From Cytobacillus gottheilii (lineage in GTDB: Bacteria; Bacillota; Bacilli; Bacillales; Cytobacillaceae): 64,000 nt of DNA. Numbering within the stretch: position 1 is the first letter of the stretch; each line of letters opens with the position of its first letter. The stretch covers positions 305,340-369,339 of the forward strand of contig NZ_KV440945.1 in NCBI RefSeq assembly GCF_001636345.1. The letters are read 5' to 3'. Position numbers and translations under genes: made by a program. The notes beneath the pieces were generated by a model. That model was not told the DNA's origin. It was given only the letters and a program-made list of their open reading frames with translations, and searched no databases. Below are positions 49,028 through 58,870 of the stretch, one piece after another.

Positions 49028-49220
49028 TGTGAACATCTCCTTTAAACTCATAGTGACAAGAGCACATCCATTCATAGATGGTAAGAATCTCAAACGAGTT
49101 TTATTGTACACTTGTTGAATAAATAATATTATAAAGAATAAAACGCTTTCAATAGATGGTGGAGAGAGATTGTGCTGTTAGTGCACAGATTTTAAAAATT
49201 TGTTTATTAAGAGGTAAAAA

Positions 49221-49790
49221 ATGACAAAACAAGATATGAGAATTGTAAAAACCAAAAATGCCCTGCACCATGCCCTGCTTGATTTATTAGATGAAAAGCT
49301 GCTTGAAGACATTTCAGTAACGGAAATTTGCCGTACTGCCAATATTAATAGAGGAACTTTTTATTTACACTATGCTCAAATTGAAGACCTCTTCGAAGAA
49401 TATTTTAAAGAAATTACAGGAGATCTTTCGCGTGCGTATCAAGAACCCTATCGCTTTGTTTCTGTCTTAAAAGTAAGCAGGCTAAACTCTTCAACGATTC
49501 GCATCTTTCATCATATTCAAAAGTATGAACACTTTTACCGGATTGTCTTTTCTAAGAAAGTTCCTCTTATGTATTATTATTTGCTGTTCGAAGAAATCAA
49601 CCGTTTATTGCTGCAAGAAGCGGATCCTAAAATGCCAGAAGACCTAAATGCACAAATTCACTGTGCATATCAAGCCAATGCTATTATCGGCATTATCATT
49701 GAGTGGTATAAAAGTGATTTCTCCTACAGCGCAGACTATTTAAATGATCAGCTCGTGAAAATATTAAATCTATCACACAGACCTTCCTGA
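49221..49790 (+). CDS. TetR/AcrR-family regulator
   Basis: A protein of 189 aa. The N-terminal helix-turn-helix domain (about 10-55) is complete: ALLDLLDEKLLEDISVTEICRTANINRGTFYLHY. The C-terminal all-helical domain resembles the TetR_C_7 group typical of Bacillus regulators. Its start lies 193 bp from the divergent SDR gene, and a cre-like ATAAAACGCTTTCA (12 of 14) at 49138-49151 lies in the shared region. AAGAGGT precedes the ATG. Confidence 0.82.
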   Translation: MTKQDMRIVKTKNALHHALLDLLDEKLLEDISVTEICRTANINRGTFYLHYAQIEDLFEEYFKEITGDLSRAYQEPYRFVSVLKVSRLNSSTIRIFHHIQKYEHFYRIVFSKKVPLMYYYLLFEEINRLLLQEADPKMPEDLNAQIHCAYQANAIIGIIIEWYKSDFSYSADYLNDQLVKILNLSHRPS

Positions 49791-49952
49791 AAGAGACGAA
49801 AATTTCTCCTTTTCGCCTTCTTTTTGTAAATAATTCCTTTTACTCTTTCAGTATCCCTTTAAGGGACAATGTGCGAGGTTAGCAGAAAATTATCTAAAGA
49901 TCTATTCTTGTTTTAGAATAAAGAGAAGGAAGAGCATCTAAGAGAAGAGCTC

Positions 49953-51368
49953 TTATTCCTCCTCTTTTTTTCGGCCAAAATACAGCACGCCTAAACACCA
50001 AAAGCCAATCATCAGGAGTGTTACTGCAATTAGAACAGGGATAGCGCCAAATTGAATAATAAAGGGGACAGCAGCCGAAGTGATGAGGCCTCCGCCGAGC
50101 ATAGGCTCAAATAGAATTTGCTTATAGCCGAAGCCAGTCAGCGCAGGTGTCTTATTGTCAGAGTCAGCAATTCGGATCAGCATGATACCTGTTGCAGCCA
50201 CGCCGACTCCTTGGCCGAAATCTCCAATTCCCCGTTCAAACCAATAATTTGGAATCATTCGGGGAGCAAGATACAAGAATAATAGTAGATTAACCACAAT
50301 TCCGGCTGCAGCGAAAATAATAAACGGAAGCAAATTCTCTCCAATAACTTGGAGACTGAGAGACGCCATCGCACTAATAATCAAAAAGTCGAGCGCAACA
50401 CCTTGGATGCGATTAATGGTTTCACGATCTGTCAGTTTATGAGAATCGAATCGTCCAAGTACAAGTTGAAGGAGGATCCCGCCAAGCATGGCAAAGGGAA
50501 AAAGCGGCACATACTGAAATAAAAAAACATCATAGGCGCTTCCATATGTAGCTTCCTCCAGCCAGATGAAACCTTCCAAAAGAATGTATCCTATGAAAAT
50601 TGCAATCCCAATAATGCCCAGATGCAGAGCATACGGTTCAATAGACATAGGTGAAGTCGTCTTAAGACCGGCACCTTCCCTATTTTCTTCCTTAATAATG
50701 CCAGAGCGCTGCTCGACTGAGATTTCATCGGGATGATCCAATATTTTTGTTTTTCCTTTTCGTGCTGCCCAATTGATTAAAGCCATCCCAATAATAACTC
50801 CAGATAATATCGCTACTGTAGCAAGTCCGATCGCGAGGTCATATCCTTCTGGAAATCCTAACTCTTCAAAAGTGCTTTGCAGACCTGCAGCCGTGCCGTG
50901 ACCGCCTACAAAACTGATTTCGAGTAAGGCGCCAGCTGCAGGATTTAAACCAAAAAGAGGTGTCATAACTGTAATAGTAAGCAGGATTCCAACAACATAT
51001 AGAGCTAAAGAAATAGTGTAGCCTAATGCAGTTTGTGGTCCGCCAATTTTCCAGATTTTCTTTGGTTTCGGCAAGGAAAGTCCGATAAATAGGCATGCGA
51101 AAACCACATTAATCAGCAGTCCCGGTAAATCTGCCCAGACCTCCACAATTTCCTCTGTAAATAAACCAGACTCTAAACGGCTGAAACCAAGGCTGCTTAC
51201 GAGCTGGCCGAGCACCTCAGGACCCAGAAGCAAAGCGAGAAAACCGCCGATCAGAGATGCCGGTAAAAACAACTTTTGCAGAATTCTAATCTTCAACCGA
51301 ACCCACATTGCCAGAACAAGTAAAATGGCCAAAAGAACAAGCGCAAAACCAGCAACTCCTAAAGACAT
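49953..51368 (-). CDS. GltS-like sodium:glutamate symporter family carrier
   Basis: A carrier of 471 aa with about ten to twelve helices. The opening LPASLIGGFLALLLGPEVLG and the GGHGTAAGL motif near residue 155 are characteristic of the GltS (ESS) family, with a GFGYKQILFEPMLGGGLIT counterpart in the second half, reflecting the inverted-repeat fold. The loop in the middle (about 210-240) is charged. AAAGGGTG is nine bases before the ATG at 51368; a GTG at 51380 is the alternative. Glutamate is the usual substrate, but this subgroup is not characterised. Confidence 0.82.
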   Translation of the reverse strand: MSLGVAGFALVLLAILLVLAMWVRLKIRILQKLFLPASLIGGFLALLLGPEVLGQLVSSLGFSRLESGLFTEEIVEVWADLPGLLINVVFACLFIGLSLPKPKKIWKIGGPQTALGYTISLALYVVGILLTITVMTPLFGLNPAAGALLEISFVGGHGTAAGLQSTFEELGFPEGYDLAIGLATVAILSGVIIGMALINWAARKGKTKILDHPDEISVEQRSGIIKEENREGAGLKTTSPMSIEPYALHLGIIGIAIFIGYILLEGFIWLEEATYGSAYDVFLFQYVPLFPFAMLGGILLQLVLGRFDSHKLTDRETINRIQGVALDFLIISAMASLSLQVIGENLLPFIIFAAAGIVVNLLLFLYLAPRMIPNYWFERGIGDFGQGVGVAATGIMLIRIADSDNKTPALTGFGYKQILFEPMLGGGLITSAAVPFIIQFGAIPVLIAVTLLMIGFWCLGVLYFGRKKEEE

Positions 51369-51561
51369 GAAAAAAATCACCCTTTCCCAAATAACTGCTT
51401 ATAGAGTTAATACCTTTTTCATTAAGGCTGAAACACGTTTGTGAACATGTAATCAAAAGCAGAGTGGTATTCTAGAGAAAAACTCATTATAAAGGATAAT
51501 ATTGTAAAACAGGAACGTTTGTTCTAAAATAAAGTGAAACCGTTATAGGAGGCGAAATCTT

Positions 51562-52131
51562 TTGAGACCAGTACTAAGGAAGGATATAAAGATTGATACT
51601 TTTAAAGAGTACTATTGGCTTAAAGCTGAACTGCAAACATTTTGCAGAGAAAATGGCATCAGTGCATCAGGTTCAAAAATGGAGATTGCTGAGAGAATAG
51701 AAATCTATCTTCAGACAGGAGAGATCAGAAAACCTGTTAGAAATTCAAACATTAGAAAGAATGTAGAGGCAAAGGGTGATTTGAGTCTTGATACTGTCAT
51801 TACAGAAAATCATCGATGCAGTCAGGATGTAAGAGCTTTTTTTAAGAGCGTTATAGCAAATTTTCATTTTTCTACATATATTCAAAACTACTTTAAAAGT
51901 AATATTGGAAAAACATATCGTGATGCTTTAGCTGCCTGGCATGAGGAAGAAAAAAGAAAGAAAGATCCTTCTTATAAGAAAGCCATTGCTCCTCAGTTTG
52001 AATATAATCAATTTATTCAAGACTATTTTTCTGATTCAAGGAACAAAGGAAGAAGCCGTAATGAAGCAATCGAAGCGTGGAATGAAATCAAAAGGCGTCC
52101 TGGAAGCAACAAGTATGAACCTAATTCTTAA
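51562..52131 (+). CDS. SAP-domain protein
   Basis: A basic protein of 189 aa. Residues about 16-50 (YYWLKAELQTFCRENGISASGSKMEIAERIEIYL) form a SAP-type helix-extended-loop-helix, which usually binds DNA or RNA. The C-terminal half contains two similar repeats: FSTYIQNYFKSNIGKTYRDALAAWHEE and YNQFIQDYFSDSRNKGRSRNEAIEAWNEI. These repeats match a domain found behind SAP in Bacillus proteins (DUF6434-like). The start is a TTG with AGGAGG eight bases upstream. Cellular role unknown. Confidence 0.75.
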   Translation: MRPVLRKDIKIDTFKEYYWLKAELQTFCRENGISASGSKMEIAERIEIYLQTGEIRKPVRNSNIRKNVEAKGDLSLDTVITENHRCSQDVRAFFKSVIANFHFSTYIQNYFKSNIGKTYRDALAAWHEEEKRKKDPSYKKAIAPQFEYNQFIQDYFSDSRNKGRSRNEAIEAWNEIKRRPGSNKYEPNS

Positions 52132-52252
52132 CTAGTATAGTTGAAGAAGTGCTTATCCTCTCTAAATCAGGTCATATATTATATTGATATAGATATTTTT
52201 ATAGATGAAGAAACTGGCAATAAAAAAACCCCCAAAAACCTCGGCATATTAG

Positions 52253-52279
52253 TGAATTTATTTTAAATTTCACCGATAT
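52253..52279 (+). promoter_or_regulatory. SigD-type promoter of the chemoreceptor gene
   Basis: TGAA (52253-52256), 15 bp, ACCGATAT (52272-52279) compared with the SigD consensus TAAA-N15-GCCGATAT: one mismatch in each half. SigD drives motility and chemotaxis genes. Confidence 0.7.
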
Positions 52280-52321
52280 GTAAAGTAAGCTACAGCTTAG
52301 AAAATTCAAAGGGGAAAATCA

Positions 52322-54328
52322 ATGAAAAAACGTGCATCAGGATCAGCAAACATTCGCACTAAATTTATTTTATACTTTTTATTAATTGGATTAATTCCTC
52401 TTGCAGCTGCTTCTTACCTTATTTATGAAACAAGCAGTAAGGAAGTTGTTTCAAATGAAAAAGAGTGGTTAGGAGCGGAAACAGAGAATACAGTTTCAAG
52501 CATGGAAGATTGGATTTTAAAAAGATTAGATGAAATAACAATTATTTCAAAATCAAATGCCATTATCAATGGAGATTTAGAAGAACGCAGTCAGATAATG
52601 AGTGTTATAAAAGAACAAGATCCAAATTATGAGACAGTTGTTGTCACTGGGCAGGACGGAATCGTTGAGGCCCATACAACCGCAAGTAATGTCGGAACAT
52701 TAAATTTATCAGACCGGGATTATTTTATAAACGGGATGAAGGGAGAGCAAACGATTTCAAATGTGATCGTATCGAAAGCAACAGGAAATCGGATCATTGT
52801 TGTTGCTACGCCAATTACATCCCAGCAGGGAGATGTAATTGGCGTAGTTTCTGCCTCCGTTAATTTTGAAAGTCTTGTGCAGCAGTTTTTAGAAGATGAA
52901 GAAGGAGCAAATAATGGCACATATCCTGTCTTAATTGATCAGGAAAATGTCATTCAATATCATCCTGAAACAGATTTAGTTGGGAAAAAGGTGGATGAAG
53001 CCGCGTTTTCTGCTGAGTTAGCGAATCTTTTACAAGAGGGGAAAACAGCTAGCGGGACAAAAACAGTTCAAGAAAATGGAGAAGATCTGTTAGTTTCTTA
53101 TGCCCCATTGCAAGCTGGAGGATTTGGCATCTACTTATTTACACCTTTAGATGTTGTTTTAGCAGTTACGGATAGCATTAGAAACATAGCGATCATTATT
53201 ATGATTGCTGCTTTTATCCTAATTACTCTAGCAGCTGTTCTCATTGCGAATGGAATCAGTAAGCCAATTAAACAATTAACAGGACAAGTTCAAACCATTG
53301 CAGCAGGTGATTTAACCGGAGAAAAGCTGGCAATACGCTCAAAGGATGAACTTGGAATACTGGCAAAAGATATTAGTACCATGAAAGAGAATTTGCATTC
53401 GTTAATATTGCAGGTAAAAGAGGGATCTGAGCAGACTGCCTCCACATCGGCACAATTGGCAGCAAGTGCAGACCAATCCAACCAAACAAGCATGTTAATT
53501 GCTGAATCCATGCAAACTGTTGCCGAAGGTGCTTCAGCGCAATCAGAAATGGTTTCTGAAAGTGTGCAGGCACTTGATGAAGTCGCACAGGGCATCCAGC
53601 AGATGGCCGAAGCCTCTGCTCTAATCACAGAAAAGTCAAATGTAACACTGGATAAAGCAGGTGCAGGCAGTGGGTCTGTAGAAAAAACAATAGAGCAAAT
53701 GAACGCAATCCATGAATCGGTGATTGGATCAGATCAACTAACACAATCACTCATCGTTCGTTCACAGGATATTACCAAGATCTTAAATGCAATCACTGCG
53801 ATAGCTGATCAGACAAACTTACTGGCCCTCAATGCCGCTATCGAAGCGGCTCGTGCTGGAGAGCATGGCAAAGGATTTGCAGTTGTAGCAGACGAAGTCC
53901 GTAAGCTTGCTGAGGAATCACAGAGATCTTCAAAAGAAATCTCAAATATCATTACTGAAATACAGTATGATATTGAACAGTCAAGCAAATCGATGAAAAG
54001 TGTGATTGATGAAGTCCAAAATGGTGTAAATGTTGCAAAAGATACAAGAGAGCTCTTTATGGAAATTGTCGAGCTTACGAAAGATGTCGCTGATCATATT
54101 TCAGAGATGTCGGCCACGTCAGAGGAAATATCAGCTGCGTCAGAGGAGGTTTCTGCTTCCTTTAATGAAATCTCCACTATTACAAAAACAACTACTTCCA
54201 GCACCCAGGAAGTGGCTGCTGGAGCCGAGGAACAATTAGCAGCAATTGAAGAGATGTCTTCATCTGCACGAAACTTAAGCGACTTAGCCCTGGAACTGCA
54301 AAATGCGGTAACGAAATTCAAATTATAA
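52322..54328 (+). CDS. Methyl-accepting chemotaxis protein
   Basis: A chemoreceptor of 668 aa. TM1 lies at about residues 16-36, then an extracellular dCache-like ligand domain (about 37-280), with TM2 at about 284-308, HAMP at 310-362 and a long cytoplasmic coiled coil. The CheA/CheW-interacting tip is intact ([34 protein letters not shown] near 500-533). Gln/Glu-rich methylation regions flank it. AAGGGGA lies before the ATG and a SigD-type promoter upstream. The ligand is unknown. Confidence 0.93.
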   Translation: MKKRASGSANIRTKFILYFLLIGLIPLAAASYLIYETSSKEVVSNEKEWLGAETENTVSSMEDWILKRLDEITIISKSNAIINGDLEERSQIMSVIKEQDPNYETVVVTGQDGIVEAHTTASNVGTLNLSDRDYFINGMKGEQTISNVIVSKATGNRIIVVATPITSQQGDVIGVVSASVNFESLVQQFLEDEEGANNGTYPVLIDQENVIQYHPETDLVGKKVDEAAFSAELANLLQEGKTASGTKTVQENGEDLLVSYAPLQAGGFGIYLFTPLDVVLAVTDSIRNIAIIIMIAAFILITLAAVLIANGISKPIKQLTGQVQTIAAGDLTGEKLAIRSKDELGILAKDISTMKENLHSLILQVKEGSEQTASTSAQLAASADQSNQTSMLIAESMQTVAEGASAQSEMVSESVQALDEVAQGIQQMAEASALITEKSNVTLDKAGAGSGSVEKTIEQMNAIHESVIGSDQLTQSLIVRSQDITKILNAITAIADQTNLLALNAAIEAARAGEHGKGFAVVADEVRKLAEESQRSSKEISNIITEIQYDIEQSSKSMKSVIDEVQNGVNVAKDTRELFMEIVELTKDVADHISEMSATSEEISAASEEVSASFNEISTITKTTTSSTQEVAAGAEEQLAAIEEMSSSARNLSDLALELQNAVTKFKL

Positions 54329-54338
54329 AACAATTGAA

Positions 54339-54375
54339 AAAAGCTAATTGTCCGAATGCGGGCAATTAGCTTTTT
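54339..54375 (+). terminator. Terminator after the chemoreceptor gene
   Basis: AAAGCTAATTG pairs with CAATTAGCTTT, followed by T. Confidence 0.85.
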
Positions 54376-54449
54376 GTGCATTAAGTAATTTTTCGTATAG
54401 CAGAAACCATCATTAGTGAAAGCAGTTAAGTCAATCGCTATCAACTTGT

Positions 54450-55280
54450 CTACTTTCGAGGCAGCCGATCATGATAATCCTTCCGAATCTGATGAAGTTC
54501 ATGCAGCTTATCTAAGGCTTGATCTCCCATTTGCTTTCCTACATTTACAACAATGCTTTCAATTAAAGCAATGGGAGCCACCATAGAGTGGAACTCTCCC
54601 ACATCACCTCTGCTTGTATACAAGGTATAAGTGGCTTGTTCAAGCAATGGAGATACCAGCATATCTGTCATTAAAATGGTGCAGATTTCTTTCTTTTTGG
54701 CGTAATCGAGCAAGACATTAATTTCAACAGATGCTTGCACAAAACCAAAAAGAAAGAGCACATCCCCTTTTTTCATATGAATCATATCCTCAAATATCTC
54801 ATGGCCGCTTGAGTTAAAGGTGTATACATTACTATTAAATCTTTTAAGACGAAAGGCGAATAGCGAAACAAGACTTACTGAAGAGCCTGCTCCAAATAAA
54901 TGAATGTTCTCCGCATTCGCAATTTTTTCAATCGATTGCTGAAAACTTTGATCTGCTAAGTGCTTTTTTGTGTCCGATAAATAGTGGAGTGCGCTATCAA
55001 GCATAAACGGCGTATAGCCGTTTTCATATTTTCTCAGGGACGCCTCTACTTTGCTCGCTGGTGTCACTTGATTTGTCGCCGTTTTAATATATTGTTTAAA
55101 ATCCTTTAAATTTTGAAAACCAACAGCATTCCAAAAGCGGGATACAGTGGCGACACTTGTCCCGCAAGCTTTTGAAATGTCCAGTTCATTCATAAAAGGT
55201 ACGTTATCGATGTTTTTTTGGATATAGTCAGCAATAATCTGCTGGCTCTTTGAAAGCTGCTGCTTTGTGAAATCTACCAT
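54450..55280 (-). CDS. MurR/RpiR-family regulator
   Basis: A regulator of 276 aa. The N-terminal RpiR helix-turn-helix (about 1-75; NELDISKACGTSVATVSRFWNAVGFQNLKDFK) is followed by a SIS domain (about 120-250; IHLFGAGSSVSLVSLFAFRLKRF, LFLFGFVQASVEINVLLDYAKKK) of the kind that binds phosphosugars. GAAGGAGGG precedes the ATG. It is divergent from the ECF transporter operon, and the dyad at 55326-55343 is a likely operator, so the operon is probably induced by a sugar-phosphate-like ligand. Confidence 0.88.
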   Translation of the reverse strand: MVDFTKQQLSKSQQIIADYIQKNIDNVPFMNELDISKACGTSVATVSRFWNAVGFQNLKDFKQYIKTATNQVTPASKVEASLRKYENGYTPFMLDSALHYLSDTKKHLADQSFQQSIEKIANAENIHLFGAGSSVSLVSLFAFRLKRFNSNVYTFNSSGHEIFEDMIHMKKGDVLFLFGFVQASVEINVLLDYAKKKEICTILMTDMLVSPLLEQATYTLYTSRGDVGEFHSMVAPIALIESIVVNVGKQMGDQALDKLHELHQIRKDYHDRLPRK

Positions 55281-55325
55281 TCTCTGTGCCCTCCTTCATC
55301 TTCATAATCTGAGTATACTACAAAA

Positions 55326-55343
55326 ATGAAATAAAAATTTCAT
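55326..55343. promoter_or_regulatory. Candidate RpiR operator
   Basis: ATGAAATAAAAATTTCAT, a perfect seven-base inverted repeat around four A, between the regulator and transporter genes. RpiR-family sites often have the TGAAA...TTTCA form. A second, longer dyad AAGATAGT (55354-55361) / ACTATCTT (55381-55388) follows. Confidence 0.65.
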
Positions 55344-55438
55344 ATAAATAAAAAAGATAGTAATTTTACATTATCTTAAAACTATCTTCACAAACCATCT
55401 CTATACTGGAGGCAAGATCAAAAAAGGGAGTGAAGAAA

Positions 55439-56320
55439 ATGAGTATTAACAAGGAAAGAAAATTAACACAGTCACAAAAAATGATGGTATTTGTTTTGTC
55501 TATGTCTTTATTTGGATTATCGAAAATGATTACGGAGCTGCTTCCATCAAATGAAGTGGGGCCAATTGAATTTTCTATTTCTTATTTTGCTTTTATTCCA
55601 CTCATCTTAGCAGCTTTATTTCATCCGCTTTATGTTGCAGTCGGTGCTTCAGTAGGAAATATCGTTTTCGCAGGTTTGCTGATGGGCGATTTTGGCGGAA
55701 TTGGTGAGATTGAAGGATTCATTGAATTTACGCTCGCCATTTATGTTGCGGGTCTCCTTGTCCGCAACCCGTTAAGCAAGGTTCAGCTTGCGATTGCATC
55801 CCTTGTTGGAGTGGGAATTGATCAGCTCCTCAGCACAATTGTTGATATCGGGAAGGTCTGGTTTGGAGTAGAAGGCTTTGATGCCGTACCAGGATTGCCT
55901 GAAAGTATAGTTGTCTTAGAAGGTGTTAGCTTTTTAAATGAAATGGTCATTACAGGTGTGTTAGTTGGTCTCATTCCTACGTTGATCTTAACACCAAAAT
56001 TATATGGAAAAATCGAACCTTTACTAGGTATGCGTCCGCGTGATGCGAAAGTGGAAACATCTATCGGTTCTTATATTACGCCTGGGTTAATTGCAACGAT
56101 TGTTATTTTAACATTTGTTGGTATGATTGCAGAGTTTATTGCTGAGATGGATATGAACTTAGCTTTCTGGTCAGCGGATTTCATTAATCAGTTTGCAGAT
56201 GATCAAAAATGGATTGGCTATAGTGCTTGGGTAATTTTAGCGGCAGGAGCAATCTTTATCATCTATAAACTGGTTCGCAAAAAAGGAAGCGGAACAGCTG
56301 ATCTTGATCAGGCAGCATAA
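55439..56320 (+). CDS. Putative ECF transporter substrate-binding (S) component
   Basis: A membrane protein of 293 aa with about six or seven helices at the head of an operon with the ECF ATPase and T subunit. The FSISYFAFIPLILAALFHPLYVAVGASVGN stretch, with its small-residue helix, is reminiscent of S components, which capture a vitamin or small molecule. It is longer than typical S components (about 180-200 aa), having an extra C-terminal helix pair. I cannot assign a substrate. AAAGGGAG lies eight bases before the ATG at 55439; a GTG at 55430 is the alternative. Confidence 0.65.
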   Translation: MSINKERKLTQSQKMMVFVLSMSLFGLSKMITELLPSNEVGPIEFSISYFAFIPLILAALFHPLYVAVGASVGNIVFAGLLMGDFGGIGEIEGFIEFTLAIYVAGLLVRNPLSKVQLAIASLVGVGIDQLLSTIVDIGKVWFGVEGFDAVPGLPESIVVLEGVSFLNEMVITGVLVGLIPTLILTPKLYGKIEPLLGMRPRDAKVETSIGSYITPGLIATIVILTFVGMIAEFIAEMDMNLAFWSADFINQFADDQKWIGYSAWVILAAGAIFIIYKLVRKKGSGTADLDQAA

Positions 56321-56346
56321 TAACAAGTCAGATGGGGGCAGGTCCA

Positions 56347-58053
56347 ATGATTCTATTTGAAAATGTTTCATTTCGATATCCTGGGGCAGAAGAATGGGTA
56401 TTAAAGGATGTTTCTGTCGAAATTAAAAAGCATGAGTTTACGGCAATCATAGGCGGAAATGGGGCAGGTAAATCTACTTTCTGCAAAGTGATAAATGGCC
56501 TAATCCCCTATTATTATGTAGGAGATTTTGAAGGGAAAATGTCTATTAATGGAGAGGATGCAGCAGCTTCAAATGTTGCATCCCTTTCTAGCAAAGTTGC
56601 TTATGTATATCAGGATTTTGAGAATCAGCTAGTTCGTCCAAAGGTGCTTGATGAAGTCATTTTTTCTCCGTTAAATTACGGATATAAGGACTATATAGAA
56701 AGAGGCAAGAGGGCGCTGGAGCTTCTTGATCTCACTCATTTAGCAGATGAATATGTCTGGCAGTTAAGCGGAGGGCAAAAGCATCTTGTGGCTTTAGCAG
56801 GTGCACTTGCCCTTACGCCTGAAGTATTAATCATTGATGAACCAGTAGCACAGCTGGATCCTGCGCATGCTATACAATTGTACGAAAAGTTAAAATACCT
56901 GCATTCCGAATTAGGTTTAACGATTCTTGTCATTGAGCATCATACTGAATTTATTGCGAATTACTGCAAGGATGTGATGCTGATGGAAAAAGGAAGCGTT
57001 AAGTGGAAGAAGCCTGTGAAAGAGGCATTGAACTCAGTTGAGGAGCTCACAGAAAAACATATACATCCTCCTCAAGTAACAATGGCAGCCTTTCATGAAC
57101 GTCCTCTGTCAGAGCAATTGCCTGTGACACTAGAAGAAGCGGGACGCTGGTTTGAAAACTACACCATTCATGAGAAAGGTATGCCGTTTACTGTCTCTCC
57201 TGAAAAACAGCAGTCAATTGTTGAATTCAATGGAGTACATTATGGCTATAAAACCTTATCCCGCAAGATTGTACCTGTTATAAAAGATCTTCAGCTTCAA
57301 ATTAAGACAGGTGACAGAATTGCCTTAGTAGGAAGTAATGGAGCGGGAAAGTCAACAATACTCAAGCTTATTTCAGGTCTGATTAAACCGCTGCAGGGTG
57401 ATGTCTTTTATAAAGGGGATTCTCTTAAAAAGGTTTCTCCTGAAAAAAGAGCTGAGAAAATTGCCCATATCTATCAGAATCCAGAAGAGATGTTCATTGA
57501 AGATGAAATCCGGAAAGATATATCCTTCTTCCTTAAAGTGCGCAATCATCCTGCTCAAGAGGAGATTACGAATAGAATTGTTCAGCAGTTTAACCTAGAA
57601 GTGCTGAAGCATCGGGATGGACGCTTATTGAGCGGGGGACAGCAGAGAAGAGCATCCCTTGCCATTGGACTGGCAATGCAGCCTGAGGTTGTTTTATTAG
57701 ATGAGCCGACAGCAAGCCTGGACATTGCAACAAGGAAAAAAATGATTGCCATGCTCGGGGAGCTGGACTCTTCGGTCAAGGCCGCTGTGATTGCTACCCA
57801 CGATATGCAGCTTGTTGCTGAGTGGGCAACGCGGGTGGTTGTTCTTAACCGTGGAGAAGTCATCGCTGATACAACACCGCAGGAGTTATTTTCAAACCAG
57901 TTTCTTTTAAGGGAAGCTTCACTGGTTGAGCCTCAAATCGTTTCTTTATGTCATGAATTGAAAATCCACCCGGTTGAACTCACGATTGACGGCTTTTTAA
58001 GAAGAATCAAATGGGAGGAATCTGCAAGTGAGTGTTTTTCAAAAGTTCTTTAG
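56347..58053 (+). CDS. Double ECF ATPase (EcfA fusion)
   Basis: A protein of 568 aa in which two ABC ATPase domains are fused. The first has Walker A GGNGAGKST (about residue 35), signature QLSGGQKHLVALA and Walker B VLIIDEPVAQLDP. The second has GSNGAGKST (near 320), signature LLSGGQQRRASLA and Walker B VVLLDEPTASLDI. Both sites look complete. This replaces the usual EcfA1 and EcfA2 pair. The gene overlaps the T-subunit gene by 26 bases. GGGGG precedes the ATG at 56347. Confidence 0.9.
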   Translation: MILFENVSFRYPGAEEWVLKDVSVEIKKHEFTAIIGGNGAGKSTFCKVINGLIPYYYVGDFEGKMSINGEDAAASNVASLSSKVAYVYQDFENQLVRPKVLDEVIFSPLNYGYKDYIERGKRALELLDLTHLADEYVWQLSGGQKHLVALAGALALTPEVLIIDEPVAQLDPAHAIQLYEKLKYLHSELGLTILVIEHHTEFIANYCKDVMLMEKGSVKWKKPVKEALNSVEELTEKHIHPPQVTMAAFHERPLSEQLPVTLEEAGRWFENYTIHEKGMPFTVSPEKQQSIVEFNGVHYGYKTLSRKIVPVIKDLQLQIKTGDRIALVGSNGAGKSTILKLISGLIKPLQGDVFYKGDSLKKVSPEKRAEKIAHIYQNPEEMFIEDEIRKDISFFLKVRNHPAQEEITNRIVQQFNLEVLKHRDGRLLSGGQQRRASLAIGLAMQPEVVLLDEPTASLDIATRKKMIAMLGELDSSVKAAVIATHDMQLVAEWATRVVVLNRGEVIADTTPQELFSNQFLLREASLVEPQIVSLCHELKIHPVELTIDGFLRRIKWEESASECFSKVL

Positions 58054-58852
58054 CAAGCTGACCGTTGAAAATATTAAAATTGAACTCATGCGAACAGCAT
58101 ATGGAAATGAACCAACTCCGCTTGCTAAGCTGGATCCGCGTATGCTGATTCTGTGGGTGCTCATCTATTCAATCATTCCATGGCTGACACATAATCAGAC
58201 GATCCTAATTGGGCTGACCTTATTTACGGCAGTACTTGCCTATATGTCGAGAGTAAGCCCGCTGCTTATATTCCTTCTGATTGTTGGTGTTATTTCGCAG
58301 TTTACGTATTTGGTTTTTGCGGCCATGTTTTTAGGCAATAGCTTTACAGTCTTAATTGCTGTTATTCCAGTGACGATGAAGGTAGCTACGGTTTCCTTAG
58401 CGACAATGGCAGTCTTTACAAGTATGGATCCTGAAAAGTTTAGTGACGCACTTCTTAAATTAGGGGTACCAGGAAAGTTTAGCTTTGGCGTTTCATATGG
58501 TTATCGTATGCTGCCCATTTTAATTGAGGAATACCAGAACATTATTCATTCCTTCCGATTAAGAGGGAAGCTGCCGGCTAAACCAGGCTTTCTTTACAGC
58601 CGTTATGTCTTTTACTATATCAAAATGTGTATCATGGCCTTTTATCCGATGATGCTGAATACAGCGAAGCGGACCAGAACAACGGTAGAGGTTTTAGAGG
58701 TAAGAGGTTTTAGTTACACGCTGGAGAATAATATTGCAAAAGATATCAAACTGAATTATTTAAAAATGACAAAATATGATTATTATTTTATAGGGATTAG
58801 TACGCTAATTACAGCATTGATCTACATAGTGGGATATCAATTCCCGCTTTAA
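58028..58852 (+). CDS. ECF transporter transmembrane component EcfT
   Basis: A protein of 274 aa with about five helices. The coupling motifs that contact the ATPases are SGYRMLPIL-like (VSYGYRMLPILIEEYQNIIHSFRLRG) and TAKRTRTTVEVLEVRGF, corresponding to the ArgXGly-type EcfT signatures. The N-terminal PTPLAKLDPRML is also family-typical. The start is a GTG at 58028 inside the ATPase gene, with GGGAGGA upstream. It assembles with the fused ATPase and the S component at 55439. Confidence 0.88.
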   Translation: MSVFQKFFSKLTVENIKIELMRTAYGNEPTPLAKLDPRMLILWVLIYSIIPWLTHNQTILIGLTLFTAVLAYMSRVSPLLIFLLIVGVISQFTYLVFAAMFLGNSFTVLIAVIPVTMKVATVSLATMAVFTSMDPEKFSDALLKLGVPGKFSFGVSYGYRMLPILIEEYQNIIHSFRLRGKLPAKPGFLYSRYVFYYIKMCIMAFYPMMLNTAKRTRTTVEVLEVRGFSYTLENNIAKDIKLNYLKMTKYDYYFIGISTLITALIYIVGYQFPL

Positions 58853-58870
58853 TAGAAAGGAAGATTCAGC

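Noticed and set aside
49138..49151. Cre-like ATAAAACGCTTTCA between the SDR and TetR genes
   Set aside because: Only 12 of 14 matches and lacks the first two consensus bases, so not listed as a feature of its own.
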